In this document: one piece after another, positions 34,601 to 45,980 of the stretch
Layout of the letters: each line of letters starts with the position of its first letter
How positions within the stretch are numbered: the first letter of the stretch is position 1
Assembly: GCA_012274445.1 (NCBI GenBank)
Contig: JAAROD010000081.1
Location: 1,364,001-1,428,000, forward strand
Origin: Sclerotiophoma versabilis
Lineage: Eukaryota; Ascomycota; Dothideomycetes; Pleosporales; Didymellaceae
Direction of reading: 5' to 3'
DNA length: 64,000 nt
Program-made: the position numbers and the translations under genes
Notes under the pieces: generated by a model
What the model saw: the letters and a program-made list of their open reading frames with translations, nothing else
The model's database searches: none
What the model was told of the DNA's origin: nothing

Positions 34601-35302
34601 GAACTCAAAGAGCACAGGATCCGTGCCATCTCCCTTGGCATCGTAGAAGGGCCGCACTCAGGAATGTGGGAGGAAGTTGACGCTATGATCGATCTTGCCG
34701 ATCAAGAAGCCGAGCATGAAGAAGTCCCTCGCGCATCTCCCCCTTCGTCGCCAGGATTTGACGAGGATGCCTTTGATGACGTGTCTGCAAGTCCAAATGT
34801 TGGTCGTGGAAGGCACAAATCGGGGTCGCCGAATGATGATCTCAGCAAGATACAAACCGTGCGCCCCAGGAAATCCATCTTGCCGCCAAATGACCGGATC
34901 TTTGGCCCCCAAACTTCCCCAGTACCACCGAAGCCTAAATTCGAAGCGCCAGCAACACCAGAGTTACGGCCTATCATTACGCGCCCTCGTAAGGACTCAG
35001 AAGCCAAAGCACGATCAGTAATCGAAACACTGCAGTCTAAGAAAAGCGTCTTCGAATCTCCTGCAAATGCACCGCCCACACCTTCGCCCAAAAAGGTGCC
35101 GTTCGACACTGCGACACTGAGACGTATCGTTCCCTACGTCAGCACACTGACACGAAAAGTCAAAGACACTATCAGGGACGCAGAAGGGCTCTATTACAGT
35201 CCAACCACCAGCCCACGGCACGAAGAGCCTCCATTCGCAATGAGTCCTTTTCAACAAGATGCGGAGCTCGCGTCGCACATGAAACTAATGACAGTTATGT
35301 AA
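31691..35302 (+). CDS. Large disordered fungal protein, unknown function
   Basis: The main exon (31913-35302) is open throughout. A CTGAC branch and CACACAG acceptor precede it, and joining it to a short exon 31691-31708 (MKTVAT) gives 1135 aa; the alternative is an unspliced start at 32042 (1086 aa). The protein is dominated by Ser, Pro, Thr, Arg and short basic phosphosite-like patches such as RRASWVKRLSTI, with no membrane segment or enzyme motif. More ordered pieces are KRIFPDEKHRPTLVLARA (about residue 290), an acidic tryptophan motif TEDWNDDFDF (about residue 830) followed by a helical 50-residue block with LREWGLLIEELKEHR, and a C-terminal helix near TLTRKVKDTIRDAEG. I do not recognise the family. 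It looks like a signalling or cytoskeletal scaffold, which is a guess from composition only. Confidence 0.75.
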
Positions 35303-37212
35303 GGTCACAGTCTTCGACGATGTAACGGATTTACGAGCATACTGGCTAGCTGCCTAGCACCGCTTGACGACAGACCTAGAGAGCAGATCGCGATCAGCAG
35401 GGACCGTTCAGGCGGAAGCAAAAAGATTTCTTCCAGATATTTTCCACCTTTGGATCAGAGCGTTCGAGCGATTTCGAGTTTCGAGTCCACCATGGACTCA
35501 GCACCTGTAATTTTTATGTTCCTATTGGCCACCATTGGCAGGCCTGCATTTTGCATTTGAAGCGAAGCCGCGTATTCCCTGTTTCTCTTTTGCATAGAGT
35601 GCAGCATATCCTGAAATACAAGCGAACGCAGAAGACGGAGTGCCTGTGAAAGAGGAGCATGGCAGGCATTGTGGTTGAAGAAGATTTCTTTGTTGGTCAC
35701 ATGGAAACATAGTATCTTTCCGTCTCTTTAGGGTCCCAACTGGGTTGACCCCAGGAATACTACGCCGCGCAGTTCGCGAGCTTCTTTCCTATAACTTTCA
35801 CGGAGCACAACGGATCATGTACAAAAGCGGGACGGGCTTCTTTTGCCTTTATTGTCTCGGTCTTTTCATTTTGGGTTGAATGGCCGTGAATGCCTCGGAA
35901 TCTGTATCGATATTCGACGGCCGGCATCTGTCTTGCGAGACTTGAATACAAAACATTGAATATATCTTTTCTACTGTTCCCCCACTTGATCGTGACGATC
36001 CTTGATAGGTTCCCGCACTGACACAGACAAAACAAGAAGGCGGCAGCACCTGCAGCGGATCACATTCTATGAGCGTGCACGTGGAATGCACACGTAACAG
36101 TTGCGCGAATGCCTCCAACCTGCGACAGGCGGAGCTGGACACCGACAAAGTTCAGAGGAAACAAGGCCATCCATCGAGTTCTCCACTTTCTCCAGTTCAA
36201 CAGTTCCAGTGAGCTTCCGCCGGCTTCAGCTAGCCGTGTCCATCCGTGCACGCGTCCTTTCCGCTTGCTATCTGACTAAACGCTTGTAAAGGGCCATATG
36301 GCGTTTATGGCATCTGCTAGATCTGCTAGTTCGAAGCCAACAGACCATGCCTCTGGGCAACTCATAAGAGTACCACAGGAAGGACGATTGATTGACTCTA
36401 GCTCATCGCGTGATCCTAGTTGCACAAAACCGATTCGTGGATCACCTTTGCAGAAATTTGCGCGATATGAAAGTGGTCGAGCTCTCACATTGATGAGCAA
36501 GGTTGATGTTTGTTTTGCGATCCTGGCGGCAATAAACAAATGTCCCTTCCCAGCCACATTGCCGACGCTACTTCGAGCCGGTCCCATTTGCTGCTGCAGA
36601 GTTATTACGCACTTGCGTATACCTGTTTCTACAGGTTGTACCTTGTTTGCTAGCTTCTGTGTGTCCGTGATCCATGTCTTGGAGCTCATCAGTGCTTTGC
36701 AGCTTCGTCCTTTCGCAGGACGTCCTTCAGCGGGCAACACCCTTCCGCCTAACTCCCGTCCCTCGGTCTCGGCATGTCACCGAGTGGCGGGCGCACTTGT
36801 CAAGATCAACACAAGTCATGTAGACCTGCAGACCAGCAGTTCACGCCTCACTCGTCAATCTGCGACATTTTCCTGAGACTGTAAAGATTTGGCAAACCCT
36901 GTACTGCGCTGATGACGTCCGCCGGTCTTGGAAGCCAAGCATTACCACCTTGGGAATGCACACCTATCCGAAAACCTTTGATCACGTTCATTAATATGGC
37001 ATCGCCACTGAGGGGTACAAATCGGCTCCATTCCTTCTAAATGGCATTCGATCATTGTTTCGAGCAAACGTTCTCAAGCTAATCACCTGCGAATTTACGG
37101 ACTCTTACGAACCGAACGATCTGATCTGTCCCGTACCTGCATAGTTCCCCGCTTGCTCGCTTTCGTATCGGTGTGCTTCTCACGTCAGCCTTACTATCTC
37201 CAATCCTGCAAG
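35303..37212. other. 1.9-kb spacer
   Basis: Gene-free between two plus-strand genes. The longest frame (36298-36876, 192 codons) overlaps an equally long one on the other strand and has no protein-like features, so neither is called. Confidence 0.5.
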
Positions 37213-38797
37213 ATGGCATTGAGGCGCCTAACAACCTTGTTTTCGATTGCCTATACTGCCAGTGCACAGTCTACTGCATCTAGTGCCTGCTCGAGCACAA
37301 TTGCCCCACAGAATGCGGCTCCTTCGGTGGCGCCTGGTTTCCGTGTCGAGGTCGTTGCTAATAATTTGACCCGTCCGCGGAGCATTCAGTTCGATTCGGA
37401 AGGTGCTTTGTTGGTGGTAGAGCAAACACAGGGAGTTAGGAGGATCAGACTGACTGGTGATGGGAGTTGTGTGAGGCAAGATGGAGATGTTCAGAATGTG
37501 ACTGACAATACGAACGTGAGTGCATATGCATTGGCTCTTGTCTTGCTCAATGTTAGGTGCAGAGGGTTAACAGCCAATAGCTGAACCATGGCCTGGCGCT
37601 TTCTGAAGATGGTCGAACACTCTATGCTTCCTCAGCCAGCGCTGTCTATGCTTGGGACTACGATGCCTCACGGGGTCAAACGACCTCAGACTCTCGCCAA
37701 ATCGTAGGCGACTTTGGTCCTACAGATGGACATGTGACGCGTACGCTCCTTCTGAGTAAAAACGTTCCTGGCATGCTGCTTGTGAGTCGGGGAAGTGGAC
37801 CCAACGTTGATGCTCGAGCACTCGACAGGTCGACAGCAATCTCTACGATCAAGGCCTTCAATGTCACAAACGCCACTTCAGAGGGTTACAGCTACATAAA
37901 CAACGGCCTACTCCTTGGATGGGGTCTGAGAAACAGTGTCGGCGTCGGCGAGGAGCCAGTGACTGGAGGTGTCTACTCAGTCGAGAACAGTGTCGACAAC
38001 TTCCAGCGAGGCACTGAACTCATCAATGAGAACAATCCTGGAGAGGAGTTAAATTTCCATGGCTATCTCAACGGAACCCAGTACGAACAACAAGGCGGTA
38101 ACTATGGCTACCCAACATGCTATGCAGCATGGAATGTGTCTGAGATCCCAGACAACGAAGGTATCACCGTCGGTTCGCAGTTTGCTATTGGCAGTCAGAA
38201 CGATACTGTTAACGACGAGAATTGCCGGGACGAGCATGTTCCTCCCAGATTGACCTTCCAGGCTCATACGGCTCCCATCGACATCAAGTTCAATACTAAC
38301 GGTACCGGTGCATGGGTGTCATACCGCGGGTCATGGTGAGCTCCATCTACCAGCACATCGTCCGAATCTCTAATTCTGCATCTAGGAACCGAGAAGATCC
38401 CATCGGCTACAAAGTCAGCTTCATTCAATTTGACGGTAACGGCTCACCGACCGCTGCAGCAAACAGCACTAGCGCAGCAGTCGACGTTGTCTCTAACCCG
38501 GATCTTAAGCAGTGTCCTGATGGCTGCTTCCGCCCTGCAGGCTTAGCTTGGGATAGCCAGGGCCGCTTGTTCTTCAGTAGTGATGCGACCGGCGAGATCT
38601 ATGTCATTACCAGAGAAGATGGCAGTGGTGTGAACAGTGTTAGCCAGGTAGGATCGCAGAGGAACGGTACCGGTACGGGCACTGGCACTTCGGCGGCGCC
38701 CTCGCCGACTGGAAGCAGTAGTGCTGCTGTCGCGAAGAGTTGGGTGGATGCAAGCCTTTGGGTGATCAGCGCAGCAGCCGTTGCATTGGCGCTCTAA
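37213..38797 (+). CDS. Secreted GPI-anchored glucose/sorbosone dehydrogenase-like protein
   Basis: Three exons (37213-37515, 37581-38335, 38386-38797) give 489 aa. A signal peptide (about residues 1-19, ending TASAQ) is followed by a beta-propeller of the quinoprotein glucose/sorbosone dehydrogenase type: VVANNLTRPRSIQFD, LNHGLALSEDGRTLYASS, a central YGYPTC/GYP region and RPAGLAWDSQGRLFFSSDATGEIY. The family includes fungal PQQ-dependent pyranose dehydrogenases (CAZy AA12). Several Asn-X-Ser/Thr glycosylation sites are present. The C-terminus has a Ser/Thr/Gly/Pro-rich spacer followed by a hydrophobic tail after AKSWVDASLW, the pattern of a GPI-anchor signal, so the protein is probably held at the cell surface or wall. 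Whether it binds PQQ cannot be told from sequence alone here. Confidence 0.85.
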
Positions 38798-39498
38798 ACA
38801 TTGTTCCTTGCATGACAGAAGGCTGCAGCACAACCGCTCAAAGAATGATTGATCTGTGGGTGTGAATCATAGAACGCTGTATCAAGTTCACTTTGCAGAA
38901 TTTCTTGTTTCACATTTTGCTGCTCAGGAAGGCGCGAACGCGCGCATCGACGGCGACTGCAGTGCGCCGTCGATGCTTCCCGTTTGTACTTCACCAATCA
39001 ACTTTCACTTCCTGCGCTCTTGCACCCTTCTAACTACGAACTAAGTACTGCACTTTGGTATTTGGATTTGCACCTGCCTCTTTTTCGCTGAGCACCTCCC
39101 AAGCTATTACTTTACAGCGGCATCAAGTGATATTAGTCGTACCGGTCAAGACTCGCCATCAGCTTTGGTCACTTCGCGTCTTGAGGGTCTCGTTGCAATT
39201 ATTTCGGTGACATCGTTGGACACACATGTCGCTCAGAACTAGGTTTGGCGATCTCAGTATACTGCAACTCGGCCTTCATTCCTGTCTCTCATGCTTCGAG
39301 AACCAGCCGCCATCTATCGCCTTCACTCATGGGTGAACGCTAGGGCCACCACCACCCTCACCCACGGTACGCTCGAGAGTGACCCACATCCTATTATCCG
39401 CTCAGATTCAACAACAGGTGCCAATTGATTCCTCAGTTCACTCGACTTTCCAGTCCACAAGCGTGCTGGCAAGTCAACTCTGAATACACCGTCTCATC
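38798..39498. other. Spacer before the F-box gene
   Basis: 701 bp between two plus-strand genes, with no supported gene. Presumably the F-box gene promoter. Confidence 0.5.
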
Positions 39499-41164
39499 AT
39501 GTCTTTTGGTTCGCGCTCTACGCACACGGCGTTCAACGCTCTACCAATTGAAGTAGGCTCTTCGTTTTCGTGTAATCTACAGCATACACTGACGTATTCT
39601 AGCTCAACAAAGTCATCGCTCATCATCTGGACACCGATAGGGACATCATCTCCTTCCGCCTGATATGCCGGGGTACAAACGATGCTATCGATGCCGACCA
39701 TGGGTCTTTCTGGCGCTACAAATTCCGAGAGAAGTACGCTTTCAAGGAAGGTCCGACCAATAAGGAGCTGAGGAGGGCATATCAAAGGCGCAGCAAGATG
39801 CTTCGACGAGGCACTAGCTACGACTTCTTCCGTGGATACAAGAAGCGTGAACAAGATGTCATTGAAGTGCTTAGGGATCTGATAATTGGTAAGCATATCT
39901 CTGGATGTTGTGCTGCAGCATTTGCATGACTGGATATTCCTCCATGTACCGTTACACGCTGATCTGACACTTTGCAGAATCGTTCCAAGGTACTGTCGAC
40001 TTCGATGAACACGGTCGATCTCGCTGCAAGAATCAGGATCGCCTGTTGGAGTTTATACTCAACTCTAAGATCCTTCTTAATGACCGCCGCCCTCCAGGTC
40101 AACGCACTAGGTCAGAGACGAGTCAAAAGAAGGAGATCAATCCTTTGCTCGCCGCTGTCAAGATCGTGTGCTCACCTCTCCTGTTTGAGCATGATAATCT
40201 TAGACACCACGTCTTCGCTATTGAGCAGCTTCAGCGCTCTGCATACGCCGCAACCAATGTGGCTCCAATTTTCGAAAGCTTAAAGTACACTGACGTCAAC
40301 ATGGAATGGATAATGAAGTGTCTTGACTTCTTCCGCTATCACATGATGAATCGCGAAACCATGACTCTTAGCGAAGCTATGGAAGATCTATCTGCCTTGC
40401 AGAAGCCAACAGCCTGGCAAGAGCACTTGAAGTATGGCGCGAATTCCTTGAGCAAGCACTGGAAAGGCACATACTCATTCTTGGACCCCAACGAGCAACG
40501 GAGACTTCGAGCTCTCCCGGATGATGATGATAGCGACACCTACTTTAGCGACAAGAACATTGATGAGGGCAAAATTCAAGTATGTCAAAAGTGGAAGTAC
40601 TCTGTGGTGTGATCTTGCGCTGACAAGAACAGTCTCTTGAGCTCGACTTCAACCCAAAACGCCAACTCAAGTGGCCGAAACTCTTCGAAGAACGCCTGAG
40701 GTCGCTGCGGGAGGCTCCTGATATCGACGCTCCAATCAAAACGCAAGGCCGCAACAAGCCAAATGATTCTGCGAAAGCCAATATACAATTCACGGGTACC
40801 GGCATGGATCTCGAAGACGATTTTCATGCTATCGGATGGCTCAATGCTCTCCCAGATCAGTGTGGCATACCAGGCTGGCAGCGTATCACGTTCATGAAGC
40901 ACTTCGCTGAGGACCTTGATGACGTCGACTCAGACAATCTATGGGCTTACGAAGGTGTCGTTCTGCCTGGAGGACGCATCATCGTTGGCCGTTGGTGGTT
41001 CGCTTCGGAGACAGTCGATTTCGATGTAAGTGCTAGCCTCGAGTGTACAGTGCAACATGGTTCATTGCTAACCTCAACAGCGCGACTATAATGGACCTTT
41101 CATTCTGTGGGCTGCTGAGCCTGATGAGTTTGACGAGTCCACTCACAGCGACGCAGACGAGTAG
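39499..41164 (+). CDS. F-box domain protein
   Basis: Five exons (39499-39552, 39603-39888, 39978-40579, 40633-41025, 41081-41164) give 472 aa. The N-terminus FNALPIEL-NKVIAHHLDTDRDIISFRLICR is an F-box, which docks to Skp1 in an SCF ubiquitin ligase or related complex; the first intron falls inside it. The rest is charged and helical without leucine-rich repeats or WD40 units. It contains an acidic spot DDDDSD and ends with a run of acidic residues. An YEGVVLPGGRIIVGRWW block near residue 430 resembles the C-terminal region of fungal F-box proteins whose substrates are unknown. All introns are 50-89 nt with normal ends. Confidence 0.82.
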
Positions 41165-41402
41165 CACGACTTTTTGGCATCTGGAGGATCTTGAAAAGCG
41201 CATGGTAGCATTCACCATGACTTATCAGCTTAAGTGCGACGACACTTAAAATATCCAAATATTCGGAGTATTGGAAGATATTACACGGCTTATCTCGACT
41301 GAATGTATTGGTCATCTTCAGGATTTTATCAATCAAAAGGCGGCGAGCAAAGCTAACATGCAGACAACTCCCACGTAAGATAGTCCAATACTATTCTTAT
41401 TC

Positions 41403-43076
41403 CTACATCAGCTCTTTTGTTCTCTTCTCGCTTTCTCTGATCCACTGATCTAGCTTCTTGCGGTCCCTCGGTTTGAACCCAACCTTGAAGTACTTTGGCT
41501 CCATCGTCAAACTTGTCGGAATATCATTTGCTTCCAAACAATCCATGATGGCCTCATCCCTCGGATCATTGGGTGGCGTGAACTCAAACGCAATGATAAG
41601 CCTTACAAACGCAGTGAACAGCTCCCTATTCGCCAAATGACTACCCACACACATGCGTGACCCAGCGCCGTATCCGTAGTGTGGTGTACCCCCGCCATCA
41701 GGCACATTTAAATACCGCTCCGGATCAAAAGTCTCCGGGTTCTTGAAGTGCTCAGCATCGTAATCAGCCGCATATGCATTCATATAGAAGGTGGTCCCTG
41801 GCGGGATAACCACGCCGTTCCACTCAATTGGCTTGATGCTTACGCGCGGCAGGCAGATGGGGATAACGGTCCAGTAGCGCAGGATCTCCTTGTACAAGGC
41901 GGTGATGTACGGGATCTTTTCTTCGTGCAGGCAGCGCTCCCAGGCGTCGCCGTTCGGGTAGGCTTTTGTGATCTCCGCGTAGGCGCGTGCTTGGATCTTT
42001 TGCCCCGCTGGGGTTGCGAGGTAGGCAATGCCCATTATCAGATTGCCGGGGACAGTGTCTAAACCGGCTGAGACCATGGTTAGGCAGATGGATTTTATCT
42101 CGGCTGGAAGGTGTTAGTAGGGGCGTGGTAGAGAGAGAGGATGATCTGGAGGGGGAGGGGCATGATGTACCTCTGTTCAGCTTCGCCTCGGGGTCTTTCA
42201 TGATGTTACCCGTGATGCACGGCTTATCCGTCCCGTTCTTGATCTTCTCTTCCAGAGTGTTGAGGAGCCTGTCCATGTACACATCGCGCCTGTTCTTGAA
42301 CTTGATCGCTTCGTTGCTCTGGCTGGGGAACAGGCGCAGCAGCGGAACATAATCTTGCCAATTGTTGCTTGTAGAGCGGAAGTTTCCCACCCCGCGCTCC
42401 ACGTCGACAATCTCCTTCAGCAACGGCGCGTCTTTGTTGCCGTCGATGCGGTATCCGTAATTCAGCGTCAGTGAGGTGTTGAGCGCGTAGCGCTGCCAGT
42501 ATGCGCGCGGGTCAAGGTCGATTTCGCCGCCTTTGCTGTCGGTGAGGAGTTCCTTAATCGAAACGGTGGACTCAAGGTCAATCAGCGGCATGTAGGATTG
42601 CACAGCGGGTCGGTTGAGGGCGGTGGCAGCTGCTTTGCGGCGATTCTTGCACGACTCGTCCCAGGGAGAGGTGCCGATTGTGAAGCCTTGAGATGAGGAG
42701 ACAACTTTGTGGAAGGTGTGCAACATAGGACGTGAGATGAGGGCGGATTGGTTTGTGATCCACAGATGGCGGACAGATTCAAATGAGTTAGCGAAGACAA
42801 TTCTCTGGGGCACATATGAGCTCGAGTTTCATTTGGAAGATATGGATAGTTTCTTACTCTATTGCCCATTCGAACCTGGAACACTGGCCCGTACTTCTTT
42901 GCCCATTTTTGTGCTACTTTTGCGTGGTTCGTACCGAGCTCGAACAAGCTGCCAAATACAGGCAGGCCAGGTACTTCGGGAAGGCCTTTGATGTGTGGTG
43001 TGTCGGTCCCATACATAAATCTGTACAGGAAGACACCAACGACGACAGCTCCAGCGACGTATATGGGAATCGACAT
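41403..43076 (-). CDS. Cytochrome P450, CYP504-type phenylacetate hydroxylase
   Basis: Three exons (42858-43076, 42171-42804, 41403-42103) give 517 aa. One N-terminal membrane anchor lies near residues 4-22, followed by a Pro-rich hinge (KGLPEVPGLPVFG). The K-helix ExxR is E357/R360 and the heme-binding loop is YGAGSRMCVG with Cys436. Blocks such as RIVFAN, SSQGFTIGTSPWDESCK and ALNRPAVQSYMP are characteristic of CYP504. Known members are the 2-hydroxylase of phenylacetate (PhacA) and the 3-hydroxyphenylacetate 6-hydroxylase (PhacB) of Aspergillus, both feeding homogentisate. Which of the two this is cannot be decided by eye. The genes 0.9-4 kb away encode the homogentisate ring-cleavage steps, which supports the assignment. 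Confidence 0.9.
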
Positions 43077-43994
43077 GTTGCTGACTACCCGGAATGTTGG
43101 TTTCAAAGGAAGTGAAGCTTGGTAGACCAGACCGTAGAGGAGACAGCAAACTTATACCAACGCTCGTCTACTTGGTCTACGCATCACGGTCAAGCGTAGT
43201 TCACTCCACGAAACCGCACCTAACCACATCCTGGACGCCCGTCTCCGCAAGAACGCGCACCGCTTCACTGGATGTGCGATCCGAAATGCTGCCGCTTGCT
43301 GGACTCAGTAAAGCGGGGCATTAGTGCAGTATCCACTATCGAAGACGTGGTCGTTTAGAGGTATCTGCGGAATTGGACCGCTGGTGTTGCCTGAGATGCA
43401 AGCACTAGCGTAGTGCGGGGAGCTGCGCTGTGGGGGTGAGATCACGGGCTAGCTGATCAGGATGGGCTACGGCTCTGCACGCATCGCGTGGAGATCTGTT
43501 ACAGACATCAATCACACGGCTGATGATTTCGGGGCCCACCTTGCGTATGCTCTTACAATGCACGCTTCGTATGCTGCGGGACTTTACGATTGTGAATGGC
43601 GGAATGCTTCCTCACCAAGGTGTATCTGGTCTCTTGAAGCGGTGGGTAAGGATACGAGTTTGTACCGGTATCCTTTATTTCGGGGCACGATTTGCCAAGA
43701 TCATTGTGGTAACATATGAGATCAAAAGGACGATCCTCGCTTGCTAATGCTGTTACTGCCTGCCTAATTACATATTAGCGAGAGCCACCAAGCACAAGGC
43801 ACACCAGGAAGGAATAAATACATACGTATGGAGTAATATTGCAGTCGTATTAACCTTTGAATACTAACTTCTATTCGCTTCTATGCTGTGGTATCAGCCT
43901 GGGTAAACGGTATCGTGTCACTTGAGCTTGGTAGATCACAATGATGGCGTCTGTACAGCGACGACACTTCGATCCATGCTTTTTGCGGGGTATC
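43077..43994. other. Spacer, CYP504 promoter / FAH 3' end
   Basis: 918 bp between two minus-strand genes of the same pathway. No gene seen; AT-rich towards 43740-43900. Confidence 0.5.
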
Positions 43995-45351
43995 TCAATC
44001 AAACTTGAGCTCTAGAGCAGGCTCGATCTTCCCTACACACTCACCAAACCCTACTAGTGCTTCCTCGTCCTGGCCACAGACACCCTTGATGGCTATCTCA
44101 TCACCGTCCTCCAAGAACGTCCTCATCTCACCGCCGCTGAGTCTGATAGGCGACTTGCCGTTCTGACTTTGTTCTATGAAGCTTCCATATTCAGCTGGAG
44201 AGTTGCCACTTATCGTGCCGGAGCCGAGCAGGTCACCAGGCTGGAAGGGACAGCCAGTGATGGTGTGGTGTGCGAGCATTTGTGGGAATGACCACAGCAG
44301 GTTTCGTGCGTTGACCTTCGAAATTGTGGTACTATGACCAGAAGATGCTGAACTTGATCAGTGACTGTGATGTCAGGTTCGGACGGCTAAACTTACTCTT
44401 CACGTCCACCTGGAGGTTGATATCATACACGGATTCCTTCTTCTTCTCCTTGAGGTACGGCAGGACGTTCTCATCGTTCTCTAGTCCCTTGACCTTGAAA
44501 GGCTCGAGGGCATCTGCGAGCACAACCCATGTACTGATCGTCGTGCCGAAATTCTTCGCATTGAATGGTCCCAAAGGCACGTATTCCCAGGCTTGAATAT
44601 CTCGCGCTGACCAGTCGTTCATCAAGACGAAACCAAAGAGGTTGTCAGCTGCCTCGTCGATCGGTATGGGAGTTCCTTGTTGATTGGAGCCGCATACGAA
44701 TGCGCCTAATTCCAGCTCAATATCGAGCTTCTTGCAGGGTGAGAAAGTCGGTTCTTTCTTCTCGGCGGTCGGATTCAATAGGATCTGGCCGTTTGGTCGG
44801 CGGATCGGTGTTCCTGACGGTACGACTGAGGATGCTCGCCCATGGTAGCCAACGGGGAGGTGCTTGTAGTTGGGTTGCAGCGCATTCTGCGGTCCACGGA
44901 AAATCACGCCGCAGTTGTAAGCGTGATTCATGCCAGCAAAGAAATCTGTGTAGTCGCCGATCTTAAAGGGCAAGTGCTTCTTTACGTCGTGTAATGGGAT
45001 CAATGCCTGCTTTTGCAACGACTCATTGTTCTTTAGCACATCTGGGAACTCCGTGTTCTCGGTGAACACGCTTTGAATGTACTTGCGCACAACTGAGTGC
45101 ATCGGTCTCCCGAGCGCAGCAAAGGCATTCAGCGACGGCTGTGAGAAGACAGACTGATGCGGCTGGATGGTTGACAAGCCCGAAAAGCCATTGTTGGCTG
45201 CAAAAGCCTCGAGATCCAATGCGTGGTCTCCAATTGCAACAGCTACTCGCGGTGTCGTCGACGACGCTGTCGAGATGATACCGAAGGGGATGTTTGCGAG
45301 TGAGAAGTGGGATCCTCGAGGTATGCTAAGCCACGATCGTAGAGAGGTCAT
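43995..45351 (-). CDS. fahA: Fumarylacetoacetase
   Basis: Last enzyme of phenylalanine/tyrosine degradation; splits fumarylacetoacetate into fumarate and acetoacetate. Two exons (44397-45351 and 43995-44347) with a 49-nt intron give 435 aa, the usual size. The N-terminal domain has SWLSIPRGSHFSLANIPFG. The catalytic domain has DYTDFFAGMNHAYNCG with the catalytic His, LPVGYHGRASSVVPSGTPI, a metal-binding LDIELELGAFV and LMNDWSARDIQAWEYVPLGPF. The tail has SFPQMLAHHTITGC, PGDLLGSGTISG and GEC near the end. It is head-to-head with homogentisate dioxygenase, as in other fungi that cluster this pathway. Confidence 0.97.
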
Positions 45352-45980
45352 GCTGGGCGCTGTTTCTGGAGTCTTGCTGCGTGTTGTGGAGAGCCTGAGA
45401 TTGGCGTGCCTTGTGTAATCGCGGGGTACAGAGGCCGTCGAGAACGAAGGTGGTGTGATGCTGTTTTGTCGAAACTGCAGCGCTCAGTATGCTCTCCAGT
45501 TCCGAGCAGGTGCTCTGAGGATCGAAAGACTCGGAAAGCGCGTTCCGATCGCGTCGCTGTCCGCCATGTCGTGATTGCAGAAACGTGACGGCTACTGATG
45601 GAGAGGATGACGACGGAGTGCGGTTCTCGTTCCGCAGGAAAGCGGACGCAGGGGCAGATTGTGGGGTAAGCCGAGCACGATACCGTTTTGGGCCAGCCAG
45701 AAGCTCCCGCCTTGCTCGAGCTCTAAGCACCGAACGCGACAGCGGAATTTCAAGCCGCCCATTACCGCAGTCCTAAGCAGCCATGTCTCAGACCAGTCTT
45801 ATCACAGGCTGCAGTCCTGTTACTGCTGCCGCTATCCTCCGGGCCGCTCCAGAGGCCTGCTGCATATATTCGCAAGATCTGCGACAAGTTAGAACAATAT
45901 TTTGTCCCTCACAGAGAGTAGTCTCCAAAGAGTGAAGCTTAGCTGTCGCCTGGGAGATACGAATCTTGCCCACCGTCACT
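45352..45980. promoter_or_regulatory. Divergent promoter, FAH / HGD
   Basis: 629 bp between start codons of two consecutive pathway enzymes, so inducible co-regulation from this region is expected. A TATA-like gcatatattc lies near 45860, about 120 bp from the HGD start. No inducer-binding site is assigned. Confidence 0.55.

Noticed and set aside
33838..34641. 267-codon open frame antisense to the disordered protein gene
   Set aside because: Ser/Arg/Leu-rich shadow without family resemblance; the plus-strand frame is four times longer and uninterrupted.
36298..36876. 192-codon open frame in the 1.9-kb spacer
   Set aside because: No recognisable motif, overlaps a 154-codon frame on the other strand and lacks splice or promoter support.
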